Of a stretch of 64,000 bases of DNA, positions 29,601 to 37,559 are shown piece by piece (position 1 is the first letter of the stretch; each line of letters begins with the position of its first letter). The notes below the pieces were generated by a model. It ran no database searches, was not told the DNA's origin, and saw nothing but the letters and a program-made list of their open reading frames with translations. The position numbers and the translations under genes are program-made. The stretch is from the NCBI GenBank assembly GCA_945829225.1, contig CALZTY010000005.1:1-64000 (forward strand), read 5' to 3'. Source of the stretch: an uncultured Bacteroidales bacterium. Lineage in GTDB: Bacteria; Bacteroidota; Bacteroidia; Bacteroidales; Muribaculaceae.

Positions 29601-29826
29601 AAATAGCGAGCAAGGTCAACGAATTATCAATCAGCCGACTAATGGCTGGAAATTCCTATTATTTGTCCGCGATAGCAAGAGTGATGAATACAATAATACC
29701 AATGCATACTATTGCTTGGGCTTGATGGACTATGATTCTTCCTATGGCGAGTGTCCGATAAATGTTGTCTACAACATGCGCAGCGACATCCCTGCCTTTA
29801 TCCTCGAGACAGCACGCGCCATATGA
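26614..29826 (+). CDS. PLD-nuclease / DEAD-like helicase / DUF3427 protein
   Basis: This 1070-residue protein has an N-terminal helical part (1-130), a phospholipase-D-like domain (about 145-275) with the HKD-type motif LHAKAYIF (near 230) and GSSNIS, and an SF2 helicase core. Motif I is ATGTGKT near 357, motif II DEVHH near 461, motif III TATPER, and motif VI QQLGRGLR. The last 190 residues match DUF3427 (YGCYSADEIHIML). Such proteins are predicted DNA helicase-nucleases, possibly for restriction or repair; the function is unproven. Base composition and codons are visibly more A/T-rich than in its neighbours, suggesting acquisition. The ATG overlaps the merR stop. A long palindrome follows the gene. 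Confidence 0.85.
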   Translation: MKIVPGVYETLISQAIEQRLKDFPSDLFYIKKEDIDSADSHNMLADYLADVVSSILKDYFSNADACATISSQVDVVNRVLKYIESEWEIDTSLEQLSEESHLSFLRGIYSKVGYSDEQIEHKALNHPISGYRVSNLFTGGNDISMDDEVRRDIETADHIDLVVSFIKFEGLRLLIGPLRKFVERPGTSLRVLTTTYIGATDPKAVKVLYDLRQYGNVSIKASFNTKQERLHAKAYIFRRDNGFDTAYIGSSNISRSALTKGLEWNMRVTSIENRHIINKTAATFDNYWNSEDFELIETEEDIARFGQAISAERNTKKVGNEINYVVRFERKTHQIKVLEKLHFERDTLHSYKNLIIAATGTGKTAISAFDFKDYNKQCIKTKGRKARLLFVVHREKILKQARATFCSVMVDANFGVIWTGNYKPDYGSDLSRLFISVQTLSRNWDTITRMGADYYDYVVIDEVHHSKAGTYREIFQRLTPEILVGLTATPERMDGQDIKPDFNNRFAAEIRLQEALNQQLLAPFDYFCVTDDSVDLSKALWHGRSYDTEELNRLYSNNKERFAVVQRALDNYVTDPQECKAVCFCCSVSHAEFMAQMFNSHGYKAKSVTSRNSSDIDLASVQLAQGEINYLCVADILNEGIDIPEIDTVLFLRPTDSLTVFLQQLGRGLRLADGKTCLTVLDFVARAHKNFNYESRFRALLGRSVRSVRHEISSGFTFLPRGCSITMEQKAQEYILTNITEAIFNLRRLCREVKNFEHDTGQQLTLVNFLNNFGIDWRLIYKTPGSWTRLKDKAGLMVHGFDAESRLTKLLEGGLARLFHTNSYDYLSFLKTLIDNGMSMPDNPGSRERKFLKCFYYTIFLDGLDKVNKVFDLNFATIEAAVNSLASYHWFIDELVTLIELRLSQLCSTTQWLQIDDDAEIELYGCYSADEIHIMLEDEPGRWVVLGAQYNKERKFAMIFVTLNKSDKEYSPVTMYEDYAISPRQFHWQSMNKVRINSEQGQRIINQPTNGWKFLLFVRDSKSDEYNNTNAYYCLGLMDYDSSYGECPINVVYNMRSDIPAFILETARAI

Positions 29827-29842
29827 TTTTCTATGGTATATG

Positions 29843-29879
29843 ACAGCGAGGGCATCACCGCCGGTGATGCCCTCGCTGT
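29843..29879. terminator. Long perfect hairpin between convergent helicase and nuoN
   Basis: 29843-29859 and 29863-29879 are perfect inverted copies (17 bp) around a 3-nt loop. It lies in the 70-nt gap between the helicase stop and the nuoN stop, so it may end transcription from both sides. Neither side has a T-run, which is odd for a Rho-independent terminator. A run of eight G (29885-29892) follows. Confidence 0.65.
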
Positions 29880-29896
29880 ATTGTGGGGGGGGATGG

Positions 29897-31375
29897 TTAC
29901 TTGAGGAAGAAGGAGCTGAGCTCGCTGGATTGGGCGATGGCGATGAGGCTATCGTAGATTGGGCTTACGAGTCCCAAGAAGATGATGCCTGCCACGGCAA
30001 TCCACATGCCGATGCGCTCGCTGCATGCCGAGCGGAAGGGTGCGATGACACACTCGTCGTCCTTGATGAACATTGCCTTGACTACCAGCAAGTAGTAGTA
30101 GAGCGACACGATGGTGTTAATCAAGGCGATGAGCACCAGCACATACATCGCGGGCGATGCTGCCTGCAGAGCACCGGTGAAGATGAAGAACTTGGAGAAG
30201 AAGCCTGCGAAGGGCGGGATACCTGCCAAGGAGAACATGGCGAGCATCATGGTGAATGCCAAGCGAGGATTGGTCTTGTACAAGCCGTTGTAGTCGTCCA
30301 TCGACACGCGACCGGTAGCGTTCTCGATTGCTCCGATTACGCCAAAGGCGGCGAGGTTGGAGAAGATATATACCAAGATGTAGAACATCATAGCGGCAAC
30401 GCCGAGGGCGTTGTAGGCGATGATGCCGAGCATGATATAACCTGCTTGGGAGATTGACGAGAATGCGAGGAAGCGCTTCATGTTGCGCTGGCGGATGGCG
30501 AAGAGGTTACCCACGGTGATGGTGAGGATAATCAGCGCATAGAGCATCCACTCCCACACTTGGCTGTAGAACAAGCCGAATGCCTGTGCGAGCACGGTGA
30601 GGAAGGCAAATGCGGTAGCGCCCTTAGAGATTACCGACAAGTAGGCGGTCACCGAGGTGGGGGCACCCTGGTAGGTGTCGGCGGTCCACAAGTGGAAGGG
30701 GACCAACGACAACTTGAAGCCGATACCGGCGATGACAAATGCCAGGGCTACGACCAGCATCTTGGTATTGTGACCCATCAGAGCCATGTAGATGTTGTCG
30801 AAGTAGAGCGAGCCAGCCAAGCCATAGACGAATGACAAGCCCATCAAGAAGATAGCCGAGGAGAATACGGCGGTGAGGATGTACTTGATGGCTGCTTCGT
30901 GGCTCTCGTAGCGGCTCTTGTCGAATGCCACCATGGCAGCCAAGGGCAGCGAAGCACATTCCAAGCCGATGACGAATACCAGGAAGTGGCGTGCCGAAAT
31001 CATCAGGTACATACCGAAGAGTGTCACCAAGATGAGTTCGTAGAATTCGCCACGGCGCATTACCATACCCTCGCTGTTAGCCCATTTGGCTGACTGTATC
31101 AGCACGATGACCATGCCGATGTTGAGAATATTCTTGATAGTGGCGATGACGGGCGATGTGGCATACATACCTGCAAATGCCTCAGTGGGAGCCGATACGC
31201 CGAAGTAGTCGCAGAAGAAGCCGGCGGCTGTGACGATCAGCATCAGCACGGCGCTCACTGCGGGCAGGGCGCGACGGCTACGCTCGGGCATAAACAAGTC
31301 GTAGAGGAAGACAATCAAGAAGACTACCAATAGGGCAATCTCTTGCTTCATTGCTAAAAATTGTGCGTAATCCAT
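29897..31375 (-). CDS. nuoN: Complex I subunit N
   Basis: NuoN is one of three antiporter-like membrane subunits that move protons when complex I transfers electrons to quinone. The 492-residue protein has about 14 hydrophobic helices. The antiporter core appears as GLECASLPLAAMVAF, FKLSLVPFHLWTADTYQGAPT and GIPPFAGFFSKFF, including the conserved lysines and glutamate in membrane segments. It ends the cluster that starts with nuoA and lies 12 nt after nuoM. A hairpin 18 nt beyond its stop may close the transcript. Confidence 0.96.
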   Translation of the reverse strand: MDYAQFLAMKQEIALLVVFLIVFLYDLFMPERSRRALPAVSAVLMLIVTAAGFFCDYFGVSAPTEAFAGMYATSPVIATIKNILNIGMVIVLIQSAKWANSEGMVMRRGEFYELILVTLFGMYLMISARHFLVFVIGLECASLPLAAMVAFDKSRYESHEAAIKYILTAVFSSAIFLMGLSFVYGLAGSLYFDNIYMALMGHNTKMLVVALAFVIAGIGFKLSLVPFHLWTADTYQGAPTSVTAYLSVISKGATAFAFLTVLAQAFGLFYSQVWEWMLYALIILTITVGNLFAIRQRNMKRFLAFSSISQAGYIMLGIIAYNALGVAAMMFYILVYIFSNLAAFGVIGAIENATGRVSMDDYNGLYKTNPRLAFTMMLAMFSLAGIPPFAGFFSKFFIFTGALQAASPAMYVLVLIALINTIVSLYYYLLVVKAMFIKDDECVIAPFRSACSERIGMWIAVAGIIFLGLVSPIYDSLIAIAQSSELSSFFLK

Positions 31376-31387
31376 TGTTAAACGGTC

Positions 31388-32947
31388 TTATTTAAGTCCC
31401 AGCACACTGAAGATGGCAGGATCAAAGGTGAATTTAATCAAGTTGCTGAAGAAATTGGGGAAGCAGCCGATGGCGGCAACACACACGATGAGGCTCACGG
31501 TCGATACGCGTTCCCACCATGTAGCATCGGTGAGGGAGCGATGGTGGTCGTCGTGTACGGGACCGAAGAGCAGTTTGCCTACAACACGCAGGATGTAGAC
31601 TGCGGTGATGACGATGGAGCAGCAAGCCACCAAGGTGAATACCAAGCGGAGCGAGCCGTGACCGGCGAGGAAGTCTGCCATACCGGCTTGGAATGAGCCG
31701 ACGAAGATGGTCATCTCAGCGACGAAGCCACTCAAGCCGGGCAAGCCGAGGGAAGCCAAACCGGCAATCACGTAGCAAACCGACAGGTAAGGCATAATCT
31801 GCATCATGCCACCCATCTCGGTGATTTCGCGGGTGTGGGTGCGGCCATAAATCATACCGATGAGGGCAAAGAAGAGGGCGGTCATCAAGCCGTGCGAGAG
31901 CATCTGCATGATGGCACCGGTCATTGCGGTCTCGTTGAGCATGAGGATGGCAAAGAGCACCAAGCCACAGTGGCTAACCGAAGAGTAAGCGTTGATGTAT
32001 TTGAGGTCGGTCTTGACACATGCGCAGAAGGCACCGTAGACCACCGAGATGCCGGTGAGGATGAGGAATATCCACGACAACTCGTGAGCGGCTTGGGGCA
32101 TGGTGTAGATAGCCACGCGGAAGCAGCCGTAGCCACCGAGCTTCATCAACACGCCGGCGTGGAGCATTGACACTGCGGTAGGCGCCGAAGCGTGACCGTC
32201 GGGCGACCATGTGTGGAAGGGGAACATTGCACCGAGGACACCGAAGCCGACGAAGGTCATCGGGAAGAGGAACTGCTGCCAGCCGTGGGGAATAGCGTCG
32301 TTGTCAACGATTTCGAGGAGGTTCCAGGTGAGTTGTCCACCCTCGGGAGCCGAGTGGTAGTAGATGCCGATGAGACCGAGCATCAGGAATGCCGAGCCAC
32401 CCATAAGCATCAAGGTGAGTTTCATTGCCGAGTAGTTCTTCTTGCCCGAGCCCCATACACCGATGAGCAGGTACATAGGAATAAGGGCGACCTCGTAGAA
32501 CATGAACATGGTGAACAAGTCTACCGAGATGAAGAAGCCGAATACACCGGTGCTCAGCAAGATGAGCCACAAGAAGAATTCCTTGGGTTGCTTGATGGTC
32601 CAAGAGGCGAACGAGCCGGCGAAGACGATGATTGACGAGAGCATCAACATGGCGATGGAGATGCCATCGACACCTACGGCGAGGTGAATGTTAAGCGGAG
32701 CAAACCAAGTCCAGGTGTTGGTGAACAGCATAGCGGGCTGCTCAGTGGCTGTACCGGCTGCGATAGCCGCATCTATTGCCGAGCGCATGTCCAAGTATTG
32801 CAAGAGCACTACTGTCGACAGCGCAATCAACCCCAGCGAGCCTACGACGGCGACCGCTCTGATTTGCTTGATGTTGCGGCACAAGCCCAACGCTGCAAGC
32901 ATTACCAGCGGGATGATTACAAAGTAGATTAATATATTTTCAAACAT
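31388..32947 (-). CDS. nuoM: Complex I subunit M
   Basis: NuoM is the second antiporter-like proton-pumping subunit (519 residues, about 14 membrane helices). Family segments include FYEVALIPMYLLIGVWG, FGVLGAMFPFHTWSPDGHASAPT, GVLMKLGGYG, SSVSHCGLVL and GLPGLSGFVAEM. The glutamate in YEVALIP and the lysine in MKLGGYG are the usual channel residues. Spacing is 37 nt from nuoL and 12 nt to nuoN, all on one strand. The region between nuoL and nuoM shows no terminator. Confidence 0.96.
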   Translation of the reverse strand: MFENILIYFVIIPLVMLAALGLCRNIKQIRAVAVVGSLGLIALSTVVLLQYLDMRSAIDAAIAAGTATEQPAMLFTNTWTWFAPLNIHLAVGVDGISIAMLMLSSIIVFAGSFASWTIKQPKEFFLWLILLSTGVFGFFISVDLFTMFMFYEVALIPMYLLIGVWGSGKKNYSAMKLTLMLMGGSAFLMLGLIGIYYHSAPEGGQLTWNLLEIVDNDAIPHGWQQFLFPMTFVGFGVLGAMFPFHTWSPDGHASAPTAVSMLHAGVLMKLGGYGCFRVAIYTMPQAAHELSWIFLILTGISVVYGAFCACVKTDLKYINAYSSVSHCGLVLFAILMLNETAMTGAIMQMLSHGLMTALFFALIGMIYGRTHTREITEMGGMMQIMPYLSVCYVIAGLASLGLPGLSGFVAEMTIFVGSFQAGMADFLAGHGSLRLVFTLVACCSIVITAVYILRVVGKLLFGPVHDDHHRSLTDATWWERVSTVSLIVCVAAIGCFPNFFSNLIKFTFDPAIFSVLGLK

Positions 32948-32984
32948 AGTTTATTACTTTTTCTGATGGGATTGGCTCTAATGA

Positions 32985-34994
32985 TTACATAAGGCACAGG
33001 ATGGTGATACCGCCCAGGAGCAGGGCACCGATGACATACAACCAAGTGTACATCTGTACTTGACCCGACTGCATAGGCTTGATGACATCCGATGCTTTGT
33101 GAGTGATAGCGGCGAATGCATCCATAGTGCCGTCGATGATGTGGCGGTCAAACCATGCCAAGGCACGGCACACGCCATTGAAGATGATCTTGTGGGTGAT
33201 GAACATATAGAGTTCGTCCCAATAGAAGCGGAGGTGAGCCCATTTCCACAAGTTGGGCAGGGCGTTCTTGAACTTGGCGGGGAGGGCATTCTCCTTGCGG
33301 TACATCACTGTGGCGAGAGCGATAGCTGCGACAGCGACAGCGAGACTCACTGAGGCTACACCCCAATCGAAGTGTGCCATGAAGTCGTAGGGCTCGCCGT
33401 TCCAACTTACCAACTTACCGAAGGGGATGAAGCCGGCGACACAGGAGATGGCTGCGAGGATAATCAATGGCAGCGACATAGTCCAAGGCTGGTCGTGGGG
33501 AGCGTGGTGACCGGCAGGTATCTCATGCTCTTTCCACCAGAAGATGAGGTAGTAGAGGCGGAACATATAGAAAGCGGTGAGACCGGCAACGAGCGACATC
33601 CAGATGTAAACCAGAGTGCTGTATGAGCCGCAGGCGCTGAGGATTTCGTCCTTGGAGAAGAAGCCCGAGAAGGGAATGATACCGGCGATAGCGAGACAGC
33701 CGATGAGGAATGTCCAGTGAGTGATGGGCATGTGCTTGCGCAAGCCATGCATGGCGGTGTAGTCGTTGGAGCCGATGGCGTGGATGAGTGCGCCGGCGCC
33801 AAGGAAGAGCAACGCCTTGAACATAGCGTGGGTGAACAAGTGGAACATCGATGCCATGTAGCCCAGCGACTCGTGGTGCTCGGGACGAGCAACACCCAGG
33901 GCTACCATCATGAAGGCAATCTGCGAGATGGTCGAGAATGCCAGCACACGCTTGATATCAATCTGAGTACAAGCCACAACAGCTGCATAGAATGCGGTGA
34001 GTGCGCCGACTACAGTAACAATCACAAGAGCCGACTCCTCCATGAGGAACAACGGGAACAAACGAGCTACCAGGTAGACACCGGCGACAACCATGGTGGC
34101 GGCGTGGATGAGTGCCGATACGGGGGTAGGACCTTCCATAGCATCGGGCAGCCAGATGTGCAGAGGCATCATTGCCGACTTACCCATACCGCCCATGAAG
34201 ATGAGTACCAGCGCCCATGTGAGCACCGATGCGCCCATAAATACCGGCGCGGGATGCGAGGTGAAGGTGCTGAGGATACCCTCGGCGGTGTTAATGTCGA
34301 CGTGGTATACACCGCTCATGCCCTCAACAGGTGCCGAGGTGAGCAAGGTGAAGTCGAAGGTACCGGTATAGAAGCTGAGGATGAGGATACCGATGAGGAA
34401 GCCAAGGTCGGCAAAGCGGGTGACGATGAAGGCTTTCTTGGATGCCGATACTGCCGACGGCTTGCGATAGTAGAAGCCGATGAGCAAGTAGGACGATACA
34501 CCCACCAACTCCCAGAAGATGTACATCTGGAAGATGTTGGTAGCGACAACCAAGCCGAGCATTGAGAATGTAAACAATGACAAGAAGGCATAGAAGCGCT
34601 GGAAGCCGATCTCGTACACACCATGGTGGTCGCGCATATAGCCGAGGCTATAGAGGTGCACCATGAAGGATACTGTGGTGATGACCACGAGCATCATCGC
34701 CGAGATGGGGTCGAGGAAGAAGCCAAGGCTTATATATAATGTGTCGGTGAATTGCAACCATGTTTGGTCAAACATCACGCACTGGAGGCGTTCGCCGGCG
34801 GCGGATATGAACTCGGGAGCACCGCTGAAGAAGTAAGTGAAGGCTGTGTAATAGGACAGCACCATCACCACACCCAATCCGAGGGTGCCCAGGAAGCCGG
34901 CTACCGGGTGTTTCATCTTTGAGCCGCACAGACCCAGGAAGATGAACATAAATAGCGGCAACGCTAAGATGATTACAGGTATTACAGGGCTCAT
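32985..34994 (-). CDS. nuoL: Complex I subunit L
   Basis: NuoL is the distal proton-pumping subunit with the long lateral helix. The 669-residue protein has about 16 membrane helices. Landmarks are FWELVGVSSYLLIGFYYRK, GGMGKSAMMPLHIWLPDAMEGPTPVSA, FSTISQIAFMMVALG, HAMFKALLFLGAGALIH and GIIPFSGFFSKDEIL. The C-terminal helical arm (from about 530) includes the stretch YRKENALPAKFKN, and a final membrane helix is present. It lies 5 nt after nuoK. Length is a little above the E. coli protein (613), as in other Bacteroidales. Confidence 0.97.
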   Translation of the reverse strand: MSPVIPVIILALPLFMFIFLGLCGSKMKHPVAGFLGTLGLGVVMVLSYYTAFTYFFSGAPEFISAAGERLQCVMFDQTWLQFTDTLYISLGFFLDPISAMMLVVITTVSFMVHLYSLGYMRDHHGVYEIGFQRFYAFLSLFTFSMLGLVVATNIFQMYIFWELVGVSSYLLIGFYYRKPSAVSASKKAFIVTRFADLGFLIGILILSFYTGTFDFTLLTSAPVEGMSGVYHVDINTAEGILSTFTSHPAPVFMGASVLTWALVLIFMGGMGKSAMMPLHIWLPDAMEGPTPVSALIHAATMVVAGVYLVARLFPLFLMEESALVIVTVVGALTAFYAAVVACTQIDIKRVLAFSTISQIAFMMVALGVARPEHHESLGYMASMFHLFTHAMFKALLFLGAGALIHAIGSNDYTAMHGLRKHMPITHWTFLIGCLAIAGIIPFSGFFSKDEILSACGSYSTLVYIWMSLVAGLTAFYMFRLYYLIFWWKEHEIPAGHHAPHDQPWTMSLPLIILAAISCVAGFIPFGKLVSWNGEPYDFMAHFDWGVASVSLAVAVAAIALATVMYRKENALPAKFKNALPNLWKWAHLRFYWDELYMFITHKIIFNGVCRALAWFDRHIIDGTMDAFAAITHKASDVIKPMQSGQVQMYTWLYVIGALLLGGITILCLM

Positions 34995-34999
34995 AACTA

Positions 35000-35311
35000 T
35001 CAGAATTTCATTTGGTTAAGCTCCCTGATGTCAATATTGTTGACCCAACGGAAGATGTTGATAATGATGGCGATAGCCAGGGCTGTCTCAGCGGCGGCGA
35101 GGGCGATGCCGAAGAGGGTGAAAATCATACCCTCCATCTGTCCGGGGAAAAGGAAGCGGTTAAAGATTACAAAGTTGAGGTCTACGCCGTTGAGCATCAA
35201 CTCCAAGGAGATGAGCATGGCAATCATATTGCGACGTGTCAAGAAGCCGTAGAGTCCGCAGCAGAACATAATCAGCGACGGAACGAGGTAGTAAAGTGCA
35301 GTAATTTCCAT
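35000..35311 (-). CDS. nuoK: Complex I subunit K
   Basis: NuoK is a three-helix membrane subunit next to the antiporter modules, related to MnhC/MrpC. The 103-residue protein has membrane spans at about 5-25, 30-50 and 60-85. The conserved glutamates appear in ISLELMLNGVDLNF and AAAETALAIAI, residues known to be needed for coupling in the family. The gene lies 5 nt before nuoL and 6 nt after nuoJ. Confidence 0.95.
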   Translation of the reverse strand: MEITALYYLVPSLIMFCCGLYGFLTRRNMIAMLISLELMLNGVDLNFVIFNRFLFPGQMEGMIFTLFGIALAAAETALAIAIIINIFRWVNNIDIRELNQMKF

Positions 35312-35317
35312 AGCTGA

Positions 35318-35833
35318 TTAACGTTTGCGGGCGACAACGATGCCACCGATTATACATGCGAGTAAAAGAACACTGATAGCCTCGAAGGGGAGGAGATACT
35401 GACCCTCGCCGACACCCATCATGGCGGTGCCGATTTGGTTCATATCAGGAGTGGCAACATCGGGCTTGGTGACCGATAGGGCGCCACAACGAGCCAGCAG
35501 CGAGCCGCCGGCGATGAATAACATTGCAAGAGAGGCAATCAAGCCCAAGACACGACGCTTGGAAGCGAGTTTCTCGGAGTTGTGTCCCGGGTGGGAGGTG
35601 AGTAAAATCGCGAAGACGAAGAGTACGACGATACCGCCTGCATACACGGCAATTTGTACAGCGCCCAGGAACTGGTAGTCGAGCATGAAGTAGACGACGG
35701 CTGTAGCAAACAGGGTGAAGAGCAGGTAGGTGGCGGCGCGCAAGATCTTGCGGGTCGTCACGGCGAGTATCGAGAATACGACTATCGACAGCGCGACAAT
35801 CACAAACAGAATGATACTTCCTACTGAATCCAT
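35318..35833 (-). CDS. nuoJ: Complex I subunit J
   Basis: NuoJ is a five-helix membrane subunit whose third helix changes between states during turnover. The 171-residue protein shows the typical LRAATYLLFTLFATAVVYFML and AVQIAVYAGGIVVLFVFAILLT segments, the latter being the family hallmark. It sits 15 nt after nuoI and 6 nt before nuoK. Confidence 0.95.
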   Translation of the reverse strand: MDSVGSIILFVIVALSIVVFSILAVTTRKILRAATYLLFTLFATAVVYFMLDYQFLGAVQIAVYAGGIVVLFVFAILLTSHPGHNSEKLASKRRVLGLIASLAMLFIAGGSLLARCGALSVTKPDVATPDMNQIGTAMMGVGEGQYLLPFEAISVLLLACIIGGIVVARKR

Positions 35834-35848
35834 ATTTAGTTGTTTTTA

Positions 35849-36592
35849 TTATTCGGTTTTATCAGCTTTGGCAGCTTCGCGTTGAGCCTTGAGAGCGGCA
35901 GCTTTTTCAAGTGCTGCACGTATTTTGGCTTCTTTCTCGGGGTCGCCCTTAGCGGCGGCGAGAGCCTTGGCGGCAGCAGAGTCGGCGGGAGCCTCGGCAG
36001 CGGGGGCTGCAGGAGCGGCATTGCCGGTGGCAGCGGCTTCTGCTTCGCGCTTAGCCTTGGCAGCCTTGGCGGCGGCTATCTTAGCCTCGCGCTCGGCGAC
36101 GATGCGAGCTTTCTCCTCCTCGGTGAGCTCCGGCTCGGGCTTCTCGGGCAGGTAATTGAGTTGTTTCACTAAGTTGCCACGAGTGAACACGGCTTGCTCG
36201 AAGTCATTGCTGAAGCGCAACGCGTTGGTGGGGCACGAAGTGACACACAGCTGGCAGAAGGTGCACGAGCCTAAGTCGTAGATATACTTGGCAAGTTTTT
36301 TCTTCTTGGTGCCTGCCGGGGTGTCGACCATCTTGCTCTCGATGGTGATGGTGCCGTTGGGGCAATTGCGCTCGCAGGTGCCACAGGCGATACACTTGTG
36401 GTCGCCGTTGGCATCGTAGATGAGTTCAAGGACTGCGCGGAATCGCTCGGGCCATTGACGGGTCTCTCTATCCTCGGGATAACGCTCGGTTATCTTGGGG
36501 GTTACAAACTCTTTGCCGGTCACCGACATACCCTGCAACAGGGATACGATGCCCGAGCCCAAAGATGTAAAGTATTCTTTTACACTACCCAT
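35849..36592 (-). CDS. nuoI: Complex I subunit I with a long charged C-terminal tail
   Basis: NuoI carries the two 4Fe-4S clusters (N6a, N6b) in the peripheral arm of complex I. Cluster ligands are C67, C70, C73, C77 and C110, C113, C116, C120, the standard CxxCxxCxxxCP pattern twice. The core ends near residue 150. Residues 153-247 form an Ala/Glu/Lys-rich tail, probably helical or coiled coil, not found in the E. coli protein (180 residues). Complex I here lacks NuoE, F and G, so the tail could take part in docking another electron donor; this is inference. The gene resumes the nuo series 59 nt after atpG. Confidence 0.95.
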   Translation of the reverse strand: MGSVKEYFTSLGSGIVSLLQGMSVTGKEFVTPKITERYPEDRETRQWPERFRAVLELIYDANGDHKCIACGTCERNCPNGTITIESKMVDTPAGTKKKKLAKYIYDLGSCTFCQLCVTSCPTNALRFSNDFEQAVFTRGNLVKQLNYLPEKPEPELTEEEKARIVAEREAKIAAAKAAKAKREAEAAATGNAAPAAPAAEAPADSAAAKALAAAKGDPEKEAKIRAALEKAAALKAQREAAKADKTE

Positions 36593-36651
36593 TGATTAAT
36601 GATTGATATATTCTATTTCGATGTTAAATTCTGTTAATTATTCGCGTTGGT

Positions 36652-37533
36652 TTAATCTCTGATCTGACCACCTACGATATCGAGGAGCTCGGTGGTAATA
36701 GATTGTTGACGCAGTTTATTGTATTCCAATCGCAACTGGTCGAGGAGCTTCTTGGCATTGTCGTTGGCGGCTTGCATAGCCATGACGCGAGCGGCTTGCT
36801 CGGAGGCTTGGTTTTCGACAAAGATTTCCTGTGTTACCGACAACAAGTACATGGGGAGCACGCTCTCGAAGATGTGCTGCGCGTCGGGTTCAAACAGGTA
36901 AGGCTTCGCCGAAGTATGCTTGCCGGTGGCTGTGAAAGCCTCGGGCGACATCGGGAGCCAACGGTCGCAGGTGGCGACTTGGCGTCCGGCGCTACGGAAG
37001 TTCATATAAGCAATGTACACGGCATCGGTGTCGCCGTTGAGGAATGAGTTGCGTAGTGCACCTTCAAACGACTTGATGGCAGCGCCGTCGCTCTTGGAGG
37101 TAACCACGTCGGTGGGAGCGATGGTGGCAATACCGCTGAGTCGTGCGACAGCCTTCGCCATCTTGGTGCCCACGGGCACGATAGTTACAGCCACCGACGA
37201 GCCGTGCTCGATGCGGAGGCGCTCGATTTGTTCCTCAACGAATTTGGCGATGTTGACATTGTAAGCGCCGCAAAGTCCGTCATCGCTACCGAGAGCCACG
37301 ATGGTGAGGTGTTGCACCGGGCGGGTGGCGGCGAGGGGCGATGCGAAGGGCGCGTCGGCTTGCAGCAAGTTGCCGATGATGCCTTCGATGGTGTTGCGGT
37401 AGGGTTGGAGGCGACGCAACGCACCCTCAGCCTTGTGCATCTTAGCCGAAGAAATCATCTTCATGGCGCCGGTAATCTTCTCTGACGAGGCTACCGAGCC
37501 AATGCGACCTTTCAATTCTCTTAATGTTGCCAT
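36652..37533 (-). CDS. atpG: ATP synthase F1 subunit gamma
   Basis: Gamma is the rotating central shaft of the F1 motor. The 293-residue protein has the family N-terminus (LRELKGRIGSVASSEKITGAMKMISSAKM) and the C-terminal helix QASEQAARVMAMQAANDNAKKLLDQLRLEYNKLRQ..., which enter the alpha/beta ring. The middle Rossmann-like domain includes GLCGAYN. It follows atpA by 26 nt and is the last atp gene before nuoI, 59 nt downstream, with no terminator seen between them. Confidence 0.96.
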   Translation of the reverse strand: MATLRELKGRIGSVASSEKITGAMKMISSAKMHKAEGALRRLQPYRNTIEGIIGNLLQADAPFASPLAATRPVQHLTIVALGSDDGLCGAYNVNIAKFVEEQIERLRIEHGSSVAVTIVPVGTKMAKAVARLSGIATIAPTDVVTSKSDGAAIKSFEGALRNSFLNGDTDAVYIAYMNFRSAGRQVATCDRWLPMSPEAFTATGKHTSAKPYLFEPDAQHIFESVLPMYLLSVTQEIFVENQASEQAARVMAMQAANDNAKKLLDQLRLEYNKLRQQSITTELLDIVGGQIRD

Positions 37534-37559
37534 TTGCGGGTGTGAGTCAATTCAGAGTG

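Noticed and set aside
26264-29826. A defence island around the DUF3427 helicase
   Set aside because: Apart from the helicase itself, neighbours are housekeeping genes (M23 peptidase, merR, nuoN). There is no methylase, toxin, integrase or repeat array nearby.
29885-29892. G8 tract as a phase-variation switch
   Set aside because: It lies beyond both stop codons and outside any promoter, so slippage would not change a protein. It is kept only as part of the hairpin finding.
36593-36651. An independent promoter before nuoI
   Set aside because: The 59-nt gap after atpG is A/T-rich, but contains no TAnnTTTG box on the minus strand. A non-consensus promoter cannot be excluded.
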